DNA of 64,000 nucleotides from an uncultured Angelakisella sp. (GTDB lineage: Bacteria; Bacillota; Clostridia; Oscillospirales; Ruminococcaceae), in contig CAJUFR010000002.1 in NCBI GenBank assembly GCA_910585525.1, positions 1-64,000 of the forward strand, in the 5' to 3' direction. This document shows positions 43,486 to 50,845 of this stretch, in pieces; the first letter of the stretch is position 1, and the number at the start of each line of letters is the position of its first letter. The translations under genes and the position numbers were made by a program. The notes beneath the pieces were generated by a model. The model was not told the DNA's origin and made no database searches. It saw only the letters and a program-made list of their open reading frames with translations.

Positions 43486-43707
43486 ATGTACCGGCGGATA
43501 CGGGATCTGCGGGAGGACCACGACCTGCTGCAAAAGGACCTGGCGGCGTATTTACAGTGCACCCAGGTCAGCTATTCTCATTATGAACTGGGGAAGCGGG
43601 ATATCCCCACCGACGTCCTCATCAGGCTGGCTTTTTTCTACAAGACCAGTGTGGATTACCTGCTGGGGATCACCGATGTTGCGGAGCCTTATCCCAGGAA
43701 GGGGTAG
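43486..43707 (+). CDS. XRE-family transcriptional regulator
   Basis: A 73-aa single helix-turn-helix domain. RRIRDLREDHDLLQKDLAAYL, TQVSYSHYELGKRDIP and YKTSVDYLLGITD are the classic Cro/CI-type signatures of small clostridial regulators. ATG 43486 is chosen; the ORF runs 14 codons upstream into the promoter region. It faces the unknown gene at 42878, so it may regulate that gene and itself. A terminator of lesser quality follows. Confidence 0.85.
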   Translation: MYRRIRDLREDHDLLQKDLAAYLQCTQVSYSHYELGKRDIPTDVLIRLAFFYKTSVDYLLGITDVAEPYPRKG

Positions 43708-43743
43708 GGGCGGTCTCTTTTCGGACCGGCTTCCCCTTTTTTC
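43699..43743 (+). terminator. terminator after the XRE regulator gene
   Basis: Nested GC-rich pairing (AAGGGG with CCCCTT, CGGTC with GACCG) followed by TTTTTT. The stem has internal mismatches. Confidence 0.6.
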
Positions 43744-43754
43744 GGGAACCCCCC

Positions 43755-43783
43755 TTGCAATCCCCGCCCCATAGGGCTATAAT
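43755..43783 (+). promoter_or_regulatory. promoter of the coiled-coil protein gene
   Basis: TTGCAA (43755-43760), 17-bp spacer, TATAAT (43778-43783), about 40 bases before ATG 43827. Confidence 0.75.
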
Positions 43784-43826
43784 AATGCTATACATCCACA
43801 TAGCTGACACAAGGAGGTCCCTTTTT

Positions 43827-44432
43827 ATGAATATCCAGACGCTGCATCCCGCCCCGGCGCAGATCGATTCCGAGCGCCTTCGCCCCACCGCCGAGACACC
43901 GGAGACCGCTGTAAACGCCGTCACCGGCGCCGGGGAGGCCCCCGGCATCACCGCCGCCGCCAAGACCTCCGGCTCCGGTTCGGAGGAAGGCGGCATCCGC
44001 GGGGAGTTGCGGGACCGGTACGCCCCGGAAAAAACCACCAAGGGGGCGGGGCTGTACAGCATGGGCAAGGACGAGGACGGCAACCCTGTCCTGCGGTTCG
44101 ACAGCCCGGACAAGGCCAAGGAAGCCGCCGGGGAAAAGACCCCCAAGGAGGAAAAGGAAGCCGCCAAAGAGGAGCAGGCCGCCCGGCAGGCGGCGGAGGA
44201 GCGGGAGGAAGAACGGGCCAAGACCCGGACCGTCACCAACACCGACCGTGTGGACCGGGAGTTGCAGGAACTCCGGGAGGAGGCGGAGGAACTGGCCCAG
44301 AAGCTGCGCACCGCCACCGGCAAGGAAGCGGAAAGCATCCAGCAGAAGCTGACCCTGGCCAAGATCGAACTGCGCATCAAGGACAACGACACCTACCGCC
44401 GGGCCAACGCCCAGGTAACGGTGGAGCCATAA
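43827..44432 (+). CDS. hypothetical charged coiled-coil protein
   Basis: A 201-aa soluble protein. The first 90 residues are Pro/Thr/Ala-rich and probably disordered; the remainder is a long Glu/Lys/Arg/Ala helix with heptad-like spacing (ELQELREEAEELAQKLRTA). No signal peptide or catalytic motif is seen, and I cannot name a family. A strong promoter and AAGGAGG ribosome binding site suggest good expression. It stands alone with its own terminator. Confidence 0.75.
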   Translation: MNIQTLHPAPAQIDSERLRPTAETPETAVNAVTGAGEAPGITAAAKTSGSGSEEGGIRGELRDRYAPEKTTKGAGLYSMGKDEDGNPVLRFDSPDKAKEAAGEKTPKEEKEAAKEEQAARQAAEEREEERAKTRTVTNTDRVDRELQELREEAEELAQKLRTATGKEAESIQQKLTLAKIELRIKDNDTYRRANAQVTVEP

Positions 44433-44443
44433 CCGGATGATAC

Positions 44444-44486
44444 CCGGCGGCACAAGGGAGAGTTCCCCCTGTGCCGCCGGTTTTTT
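44444..44486 (+). terminator. terminator of the coiled-coil protein gene
   Basis: An 11-bp perfect stem (44444-44454 with 44470-44480) followed by TTTTTT. The T-run overlaps the stop codon of the convergent gene. Confidence 0.9.
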
Positions 44487-46329
44487 ATTGCTCTGTGCCG
44501 GGGCCGTTCCCCGGCGTCCTCTGGGGAGGGGAAGGGGGCTGCCCCTCCGGCATCCCGTCGGGAGGCTGGGGCATCCCTTCCCCAGGCTGGCCGCCCCCGC
44601 CCCTGGGGCCCTGGCCCGGACGGTTGCCCCCGCCGAAGCCGAAGCCGCCGGCGCCGGAGGTGGTGGAGACCTGGTCCAGGGTGATCTCCGCCGTCTGGTC
44701 CCCGGCCCGAAGGGTGTAGCTTTCCCCTTGGGTCAGGCCGGGGGCGCTGAACACCACCGAGGAGCCGGACTTCACTGCCGTGTACTGGTACAGGACGCTG
44801 CCGCTGCTGTCGGTGACGGTAATCTGGTCCCCGGCGGCAAAGGAGCCCTCAAAGTTATGGAGGAAGGAGCACTGGGCGGAGGTGCCGCCAAAGGTCTCCA
44901 CCATACCGCCGCTGCCCAGTGCCAGCACCGTGCCGCCGCCGACGGTGCAGACTCCGCCGTTTTCGCTGCCGCAGTCCAAAGCGCTGTTACCGCCGCCGGT
45001 GGGGCCGTTGACGATGATCGTCCCCCCCTGGATATCCAGGTTTCCATTGGAATCCAGGCCGTCCCCCTGGGCGTCCACCGTGACGTTGCCGCCGGTGATA
45101 ATCAGTTCCGGCATCGCCTGGGTGGTCTTGCCGCTGCCGCCACGGCCTCCCATCTGGTTCTGGCCGCCGTTGGCGTTGATGCCGTCATCGGCGGAGGTGA
45201 GTTGGATATCGCCGCCATAGATGACCACCTGGTTCCCCTCCAGCCCCTCGTAGCTGCGGGTGACGGTGACAGCGCCGTCACGGACGGTGAGTTTCCCGTC
45301 GGCATGGATGCCGTCGTCCCCGGTGGCGGCGGTAAGCTGGCCGCTGACGATGGTGATATCCCCGTTGGAGTGGAAGGCGTCATCCCGGCAGTCCATAGAA
45401 AAGATCCCGCCGGATATGGTCATATCGGTGCCGCTTTTCAGCCCCTTGGTGCTGGTCTCGGTCTCCGCTTCCATATCCCAGTTGGCGTCGGGAACGCCCC
45501 AGCCGGTGTCCTGGGGGAAGGTAACGTCGGCGCTGCCGCCGCCGGTGGTGACGGTGAAGTCGCCGCCGGTGACCGTCAGGGTGGTCTCGGCCTGGACGGC
45601 GTCGCCGCCGGCCTGGATGGTGAAGCTGCCGCCGCTGATGGCCACGGTGCCGTAGCCCTCCCCGGTGGTGTCATCCGATTTGATGCCGTCCCCGCCGGAC
45701 AGGATGTCCAGCGTCCCGCCGGTGACGGTGACCGAATCCTTCCCCTTCACCCCGTTGTTCACCGCCTCCACGGTGACGGTCCCGCCGGCGACGGTGAGGG
45801 CGTTGCTGCTCTGGACCCCGTTATTGAGGTACCCCAGCACCCGCAGCGCCCCGGTCCCCTCGATGGTCAGGTCGTCCCGGGCGTAGACCGCGCCGCCGCT
45901 GGCTTCCTCGTCCGGGGTGGCGGCCAGCACCCCCTCCGCCGGGGCGGCGCCGCTTTGGAGCAGGTTCTGGCTCCCCTCCTCCAGCCGGAGGACGGTGAGA
46001 CCGGCGTTCTCCACATGGAGGGCGGCGTCGGTGGAGTTGGTCACCTCTACCCCGGCCAGCCGGAGGATGACGGTGTCATCCCCTCCGGCCTCAACATAGA
46101 GTTGCCCCTCCGTCAGGGAGCCGCTGATCCGGTACTCCCCGCCCTGGCTGATGGTGACCCAGCCGCCCTCCACCCTGGCCCCGGAGCCGCTGGCGGTGCT
46201 CCCGCTGTCGCTGAGGACGATACTGGCTCCGGCGGCGGCCGGCGAGCCGCTGCTATTGGTCCCCCCGCAGGCGGCAAGGCTCAACGCCATCAGCGTCATC
46301 CCGCCCAGGAGGATGATCTCTTTTTTCAT
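44485..46329 (-). CDS. Cthe_2159-like carbohydrate-binding lipoprotein
   Basis: A 614-aa exported lipoprotein (signal ending SLAACG, Cys21) with a right-handed beta-helix of repeating G-G-turn units: GGTVTVEAVNNGVKGKDSVTVTGGTLDI and similar units repeat through about residues 160-420. This is the pattern of the Cthe_2159 family, whose first member binds acidic polysaccharides such as polygalacturonate. The C-terminal 60 residues are Gly/Pro-rich and disordered. It is the last gene of an operon with DUF4956 and a VTC domain protein, a combination repeated in many Clostridia. Function in the operon is not known. Confidence 0.88.
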   Translation of the reverse strand: MKKEIILLGGMTLMALSLAACGGTNSSGSPAAAGASIVLSDSGSTASGSGARVEGGWVTISQGGEYRISGSLTEGQLYVEAGGDDTVILRLAGVEVTNSTDAALHVENAGLTVLRLEEGSQNLLQSGAAPAEGVLAATPDEEASGGAVYARDDLTIEGTGALRVLGYLNNGVQSSNALTVAGGTVTVEAVNNGVKGKDSVTVTGGTLDILSGGDGIKSDDTTGEGYGTVAISGGSFTIQAGGDAVQAETTLTVTGGDFTVTTGGGSADVTFPQDTGWGVPDANWDMEAETETSTKGLKSGTDMTISGGIFSMDCRDDAFHSNGDITIVSGQLTAATGDDGIHADGKLTVRDGAVTVTRSYEGLEGNQVVIYGGDIQLTSADDGINANGGQNQMGGRGGSGKTTQAMPELIITGGNVTVDAQGDGLDSNGNLDIQGGTIIVNGPTGGGNSALDCGSENGGVCTVGGGTVLALGSGGMVETFGGTSAQCSFLHNFEGSFAAGDQITVTDSSGSVLYQYTAVKSGSSVVFSAPGLTQGESYTLRAGDQTAEITLDQVSTTSGAGGFGFGGGNRPGQGPRGGGGQPGEGMPQPPDGMPEGQPPSPPQRTPGNGPGTEQ

Positions 46330-46330
46330 A

Positions 46331-46993
46331 TCAAAGCATCTCCTTTTCCGATGGGTTTCCCAGAATGATGTTCAGATTGCCGTTGCGGGCCCGAAGCTGG
46401 TCGATAAACTCCTTGGGCATCCGGGGCTCCTTCATCTCCACCTGGTAAGTGAGTTCCAGCAGGGTGCCCATGTTGGTGGTCTTGACCCGTTCCAGTTCCC
46501 AGCCGCGGGCGTGCTGCTGGAAAACGTCGTCAAACAGCCCCTCGTAGTTGAAGTTTTCCGGGATGGTGATCTTCAGCCGCCGGTGGGAACGGGAGGGGGT
46601 GCCGAACTCCAGCCGGGTGAGGACCAGGGTGAAGACGGCGGTGCAGAGGAAAAAGATGACTGCGATGGCCAAAAAGCCCATCCCCAGGGCAAGGCCCAGG
46701 GCCATGGCGGAAAAGATGGCGGAGATCTCCCGGGCGGTGCCAGGGACGCTGCGGAACCGCACCAGGGCGAAGGCCCCGGCCACCGCCACCCCGGTGCCGA
46801 TGTTGCCGTTGACCAGCATGATGACCACAGCCACCGCCATGGGCAGCAGCGCCAGGGTCAGGGCGAAGCCGGCGCTGTGGCGGCTTCGGTAGAGGAACAC
46901 AAGGGCGTTGAACACCCCCAAAACCATAGCCGCCGCCAGGCAGACGAGCAGCTGGGGCAGGGTGACGGGGCTGGTGATGATGCTTGCTAACAT
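46331..46993 (-). CDS. DUF4956 membrane protein
   Basis: A 220-aa protein with four or so membrane spans in the first 120 residues, including VNGNIGTGVAVAGAFALVRFRSVPGTAREI, the family hallmark. The C-terminal 90 residues form a soluble domain of beta and helical parts (KITIPENFNYEGLFDDVF). DUF4956 proteins regularly occur beside VTC polyphosphate polymerases, which suggests that they act in polyphosphate synthesis or transfer. Its start overlaps the end of the VTC gene by seven bases. Confidence 0.9.
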   Translation of the reverse strand: MLASIITSPVTLPQLLVCLAAAMVLGVFNALVFLYRSRHSAGFALTLALLPMAVAVVIMLVNGNIGTGVAVAGAFALVRFRSVPGTAREISAIFSAMALGLALGMGFLAIAVIFFLCTAVFTLVLTRLEFGTPSRSHRRLKITIPENFNYEGLFDDVFQQHARGWELERVKTTNMGTLLELTYQVEMKEPRMPKEFIDQLRARNGNLNIILGNPSEKEML

Positions 46994-47715
46994 GATCTCT
47001 TCATCCTTTCCGGCAGGAATATTTTCTGGGCCAGGTGCCGCTGGTAGCAGGTGCCGATCTTGGAGAAGCTGGTGGGCCGCAGTTCCAGCTGGCTGAGGAT
47101 ACGGACCAGCCAGAGGGGAGCCGCCTGGGGGAGTTTGGCCTCCATCACCACCCGCTCCTCCGGCAGCACCGGCGCGCCGTGGTCCCCGGCCATCAGGTCC
47201 AGCTGGTGGTCCCGCCAGCGGAGGTTCTGGTCGAAGGTGATACGGAGTTCCAGGTCCTCCCGTCCGGCCAGGGCGGTGCGGTCGTAGCCGATGAATACCC
47301 GGGGACTGATGGGGTGGCAGCGCAGGAACCAGTGGAGTTCCCGCTGGATCTGGGGGCTTTCGCGGGGAAGTTCCCCGCCTGCCAGGAACCGGGCCATCTC
47401 CCCGGGGGTGGCGGCCACCCGCCGCTTGTACACCACCCCGTCGAACTTCTTTTTGATCTCCCCAAAGATGCGGTCGCCCTCCCCCGGCACCCCGTAACTG
47501 CGCAGCCGGAACTTCTCTTTATAAAGGGGCTTCTGGACAGAGGCCCGGATCAGGTCAAAGGCCGGGGTGTCGTAGTAAAGACTGCAAATGGTGTACTCCC
47601 CGTACCGGTCCTCCTCCATCCGTTCCGACAGCAGGGGCAGGATAGCCCGGTACTGCTCCGGGGTGAGGAGGAACTTCTTCTCGTGACGCTGGAAGCTGTA
47701 CTGGATGGCAGCCAT
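46987..47715 (-). CDS. VTC-domain polyphosphate polymerase-like protein
   Basis: A 242-aa protein with the VTC/CYTH-type triphosphate tunnel fold. RHEKKFLLTPEQYRAI, SLYYDTPAFDLIRAS, KEKFRLRSYGVP, FGEIKKKFDGVVYKRR and VVMEAKLP provide the conserved basic and Glu residues of the tunnel. In yeast the Vtc4 domain makes polyphosphate from ATP. Bacterial versions are paired with DUF4956 as here. ATG 47715 has AAGGAG upstream; a longer ORF reaching 48039 would run into the repeat region. Confidence 0.88.
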   Translation of the reverse strand: MAAIQYSFQRHEKKFLLTPEQYRAILPLLSERMEEDRYGEYTICSLYYDTPAFDLIRASVQKPLYKEKFRLRSYGVPGEGDRIFGEIKKKFDGVVYKRRVAATPGEMARFLAGGELPRESPQIQRELHWFLRCHPISPRVFIGYDRTALAGREDLELRITFDQNLRWRDHQLDLMAGDHGAPVLPEERVVMEAKLPQAAPLWLVRILSQLELRPTSFSKIGTCYQRHLAQKIFLPERMKRSC

Positions 47716-47814
47716 TTTTTCGCTCCTTTCGTGGTTGCTGGCTCCTATTCTACCGCCGTTATGTGACGGCTCTGCGATGAAGTTTTTGAGAAATTGTGAC
47801 CAAAGGGAAAAGAA

Positions 47815-48037
47815 AAAGGGACCTCCGGGGGGAGGTCCCTCAGTCTGTCGAAAAACTATCTCCAGAAGCAGGGCCTGTGGGTCAAGAGGGGGAAAAAGTG
47901 TGAAAAGAGGGGGGAAACCCCCTCTTTTCGCGTCGAGTGACCGAAGGGAGCGGATAAACCCCGCCGTAGCGGCGGCCCTCATCTTGTCGAAAAGATTTTT
48001 TCGACAAGATGAGGGACCTCCGGGGGAGGTCCCTTTC
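47815..48037. mobile_element. MITE-like hairpin repeat with 40-bp terminal inverted repeats
   Basis: Both ends read AAAGGGACCTCC, and about 40 bases match in inverted orientation (each end holds GGGACCTCC...GGAGGTCCCTCA...TGTCGAAAA). Inside are further hairpins: GGGGG-GAAA-CCCCC with a 12-bp stem (47902-47929) and an 18-bp stem at 47976-48015 with a 4-base loop. No ORF is inside. The length, nested symmetry and intergenic position fit a non-autonomous miniature transposon or a highly structured RNA element. No target-site duplication could be fixed. Confidence 0.6.
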
Positions 48038-48049
48038 AATGGCGGGGGT

Positions 48050-48300
48050 GCCGGTAGTCATTGATTCAATGGTACCGTTTTTCGACTTTTTCCTTAAGAT
48101 GAATCAAATCGTGATTGCTGGGAAACATCCTGAATCTGGAGCAGTTTTATCGGAAATGATCTGCTGCATCAAAGAAAACTGTACTCATTTCTCCTACTGC
48201 TGTATGAAATCGCTTCGCCCCGTTCGATCTCTGCGTTTTCCATGTAAGAGAAAAGAAATCCTGTACACGCCTTGCAAGTGAGATGATGCCCTTTTGCAGC
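48050..48300. other. AT-richer intergenic sequence, possible gene remnant
   Basis: This stretch is less GC-rich than the flanking genes. Short ORFs exist on both strands (about 90 aa on plus, 66 aa on minus) but have no ribosome binding site or family match. It may be the remnant of an element next to the MITE-like repeat. Confidence 0.35.
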
Positions 48301-48306
48301 CCTTTC

Positions 48307-49350
48307 CTATTCCGCCTCGTCCTGATGCTCCTCGTAGAACTTATCATACCACGCCTTCTGGCTCACCAGCAGGGCAGGGGTGTCCAGGCCAAAGGGACAG
48401 TGGTTTTTGCAGTGGTCACAGTGGATGCAGCTGTCGATGCGGTCCATCCCCTCCCGCCACTCCTTGGTGAGGTAGGGCTTGTAGGGGGAGCGGGTCATCA
48501 AAAACTGGATGCGGGCGGCATTGGGGATGGGGATGTTCTGGGGGCAGGGGAGGCAGTAGCCGCAGGAGCGGCAGAAGTCCCCGGAAAGTTCCCTCCGCTC
48601 CTTCTGGACGCTGGCCTCCAGGGCGTCGTCCCAGACCGGCGGGTGGGCGTCCAGTTCCAGCCATTCCTCCAGTTCGCTCATCCGCTGCACCCCGTAGATG
48701 GGCACCACGTGGGGGTAACGCTGGAGGAAGGCGAAGGTGGCCCGGGGCTCCCGGATCAGGCCCCCGGACATGGCCTTCATGCAGATGAAGCCGACATCCG
48801 CCTGGGCGCACTTTTCCACCACCTGGGTGTCCTTTTCGGTGGCCAGCACCGAGAAGGGGAATTGCAGCGTCTCGTAAAGGCCGCTGTCGATGGCCTCGTG
48901 GGCCACGAACAGCCGGTGGTTGGTGATGCCGATGTGCCGCACCACCCCCTGGCGTTTCATCTCCACCAGGTACTGGTAGGCGGGGTCGTCCCCGGCGGGG
49001 CAGAAGGAGGGGTTGTGGAACTGCAAAATATCGATGTAGTCGGTCTTCATCCGCCGGAGGCTCAACTCCAGGTTGCGCTTCACCATGTCGGCGTTGCCGG
49101 GGGTGGTGTAGGCGCTTTTGGTGGCGATGATGATCTTGTCCCGCACGTCGGAGAGGGCGTAGCCGATCTTCTCCTCGCTGTCGGTATAGGCGTTGGCGGT
49201 GTCAAAGAAGTTGATGCCCGCCTCGTAGGCGGCGCGCAGCAGCTTAGCCGCCTCGTCGAAGGAGACCCGCTGGATGGGCAGCGCCCCGAAGGAGGTCTTG
49301 GTCACCATCAGTCCCGTCCGCCCCAGGCGGACCTTTTTCCGTTCGCTCAT
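48307..49350 (-). CDS. aldo/keto reductase with C-terminal [4Fe-4S] ferredoxin domain
   Basis: A 347-aa fusion. Residues 1-250 are an aldo/keto reductase barrel: GRTGLMVTKTSFGALPI, NFFDTANAYTDSEEKIG with the catalytic Asp and Tyr, KSAY..., RMKTDYIDILQFHNP. The C-terminal part holds two cysteine sets, CRSCGYCLPCP and CIHCDHCKNHCP, for iron-sulfur clusters. Such proteins are common in Clostridia. The substrate is unknown. It ends a three-gene operon with a GNAT and a YigZ-family gene, each joined by ATGA overlaps. Confidence 0.93.
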   Translation of the reverse strand: MSERKKVRLGRTGLMVTKTSFGALPIQRVSFDEAAKLLRAAYEAGINFFDTANAYTDSEEKIGYALSDVRDKIIIATKSAYTTPGNADMVKRNLELSLRRMKTDYIDILQFHNPSFCPAGDDPAYQYLVEMKRQGVVRHIGITNHRLFVAHEAIDSGLYETLQFPFSVLATEKDTQVVEKCAQADVGFICMKAMSGGLIREPRATFAFLQRYPHVVPIYGVQRMSELEEWLELDAHPPVWDDALEASVQKERRELSGDFCRSCGYCLPCPQNIPIPNAARIQFLMTRSPYKPYLTKEWREGMDRIDSCIHCDHCKNHCPFGLDTPALLVSQKAWYDKFYEEHQDEAE

Positions 49351-49814
49351 GCCGTCATCTCTCCCTTTCTTGATTCCATGATATAATTGGTAAGCAGGAT
49401 ACCATGGCGCTCCACCTGCTGCTCCTTGACCACCCGGTAGCCCCGTTTTTCAAAGAAGCCCCTGGCGGTGATGGACGCGTGGGTGGTGATGACCGGCGCC
49501 GGAACGGCCTCCAGCCGGTCACAGAGGGCGCTGGCAATTCCCATGTGTTGAAAACACTTGTGAATATACAATCTGTCTAGATATCCGCCTCTGTCGATGT
49601 CCCCGAAACCGGCGATCTCCCCCGCAACCTCCGCCACCAGGGTGAGGTGCGCCTGGAAGGAGCGGTCCCAGCGTTCCAGGTCCACCCCGGCGGTCCAGGC
49701 GTCCAGCTGCTCCGGGCTGTAGTCCCCCTGGCAGACGGCATGGACCGTCTCGGCAAAGAGCCGGGCCAGCCAGGGACAGTCCCCGGGGCGGTAGGGGCGC
49801 AGCAGCAGGCTCAC
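49347..49814 (-). CDS. GNAT-family N-acetyltransferase
   Basis: A 155-aa enzyme. LDRLYIHKCFQHMGIASALCDRLE is the acetyl-CoA loop (Q-H-M-G-I-A), and ARGFFEKRGYRVVKEQQVERHG the C-terminal helix and strand, as in YafP-like members. N-terminal RPYRPGDCPWLARLFAETV is typical. The acceptor is unknown. Both neighbours overlap by four bases (49347-49350 and 49811-49814), so all three genes are translationally coupled. Confidence 0.88.
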   Translation of the reverse strand: MSLLLRPYRPGDCPWLARLFAETVHAVCQGDYSPEQLDAWTAGVDLERWDRSFQAHLTLVAEVAGEIAGFGDIDRGGYLDRLYIHKCFQHMGIASALCDRLEAVPAPVITTHASITARGFFEKRGYRVVKEQQVERHGILLTNYIMESRKGEMTA

Positions 49815-50446
49815 CGGTCCCCCTCCGGGAAGTGGGCGAACTTCTCCTCCAGGATAAGGGGGAACACCGTCCCGCTGGAAAGCTCGGTAAGTTCCCGGGT
49901 CAGGGCGTCCAGCCTTGCCTTTTTGCAGAGCAGCCGCAGCCGCACCCCCTCGGCAAAGTCGGTGTCCAACGTCTGCACCTGGTGCCCCGGCAGGATGTAG
50001 GTGGCCTTGCCGTAGAAGTCGTAGCCCATATCCAGTTCCAGAACGGCGGCAGGCTGCATGTTCAGCACCTGGGCGGCGTCCACAGCGGCCTTGGCCCCCT
50101 GGGCATAGGCCCGGACCAGCCCCCCGGCCCCCAGCAGCACCCCGCCAAAGTACCGGGTCACCACCACCGCCACGTCCACCAGCCCCTCCCGCTGCACCAC
50201 CTCCAGCACCGGCCGGCCGGCGGTGCCCTGGGGCTCCCCGTCGTCGGAGAAGCGGCTCAGCTGGTTTTCCCGCAGGATGTAGGCGTAGACGTTGTGGGTG
50301 GCCTCCCGGTGGCGGGCCCGTATCTCGCCGATAAAGGCCACCGCCTCCTCCTCGCTCCTGACCGGGGCGATGTGGCCGATGAACCGGGATTTCTTTTCGA
50401 TGAACTCATCCTGGGCCGGGGCCTGGATGGTGCGGTAACCCTCCAC
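49811..50446 (-). CDS. yigZ: YigZ/IMPACT-family protein
   Basis: A 211-aa protein of the YigZ family, related to eukaryotic IMPACT. EKKSRFIGHIAPVRSEEEA, ATHNVYAYIL, SDDGEPQGTAGRPVLEVV and VVVTRYFGGVLLGAGGLVRAY are diagnostic. The C-terminal domain resembles elongation factor G domain IV. Homologues bind ribosomes or nucleic acids; the bacterial role is not settled. ATG 50446 follows GGAGGT. It is the first gene of the operon. Confidence 0.93.
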   Translation of the reverse strand: MEGYRTIQAPAQDEFIEKKSRFIGHIAPVRSEEEAVAFIGEIRARHREATHNVYAYILRENQLSRFSDDGEPQGTAGRPVLEVVQREGLVDVAVVVTRYFGGVLLGAGGLVRAYAQGAKAAVDAAQVLNMQPAAVLELDMGYDFYGKATYILPGHQVQTLDTDFAEGVRLRLLCKKARLDALTRELTELSSGTVFPLILEEKFAHFPEGDR

Positions 50447-50477
50447 GGCGGGACCTCCTTCCGACTAGGTAGCAAAA

Positions 50478-50512
50478 GGCGGCCCAGAGCATGACCCTGG
50501 ACCGCCTGTCTG
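50478..50512 (-). terminator. rpmE terminator
   Basis: On the minus strand a stem of GGCGG-TCCAGGG type with mismatches, followed by TTTTGCT, lies just after the rpmE stop. Confidence 0.6.
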
Positions 50513-50519
50513 CAAAGCG

Positions 50520-50723
50520 TTACTTGCCGCGGTTGAACCGCCGGTTGAAGCGATCCACACGACCGCCGCTGTCCACCAGCTTCTGCTTGCCGGTGAAGAA
50601 GGGATGGCACTTGGAGCAGATCTCCACACGGATCTCCGGCTTGGTGGAACGGGTCTCGATGACGTTGCCGCAGGCGCAGCGGATCACCGCAGGGCCGTAC
50701 TTGGGATGGATACCGTCTTTCAT
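50520..50723 (-). CDS. rpmE: 50S ribosomal protein L31
   Basis: A 67-aa ribosomal protein of the zinc-binding (C+) type. [20 protein letters not shown] and the [27 protein letters not shown] segment give four cysteines for zinc: two in CACG and two in CSKC. ATG 50723 has GAGGTG upstream. A longer ORF adds 13 residues not found in L31. It is transcribed from its own promoter at 50804-50832. Confidence 0.97.
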   Translation of the reverse strand: MKDGIHPKYGPAVIRCACGNVIETRSTKPEIRVEICSKCHPFFTGKQKLVDSGGRVDRFNRRFNRGK

Positions 50724-50803
50724 GATTTTCACCTCTTTCGTTACCGGGGGATGATACTGCACATCCCCTTATGGCACTGGAAGGATACCAATGCAACACG
50801 AGT

Positions 50804-50832
50804 ATTTTACCACAGCCGGAAGGGAAAAGCAA
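50804..50832 (-). promoter_or_regulatory. rpmE promoter
   Basis: Minus-strand TTGCTT, 17-bp spacer, TAAAAT (50832 down to 50804). The leader of about 75 bases contains no known riboswitch. Confidence 0.7.
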
Positions 50833-50845
50833 GTCCTTATTTTAC

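Noticed and set aside
47898..47930. GGGGG-GAAA-CCCCC hairpin as a simple terminator
   Set aside because: It lacks a T-run and belongs to the larger inverted-repeat element.
48009..48347. Short ORFs on both strands (about 90 and 66 aa)
   Set aside because: No ribosome binding site, no family resemblance, and overlap with the repeat or the reductase gene.
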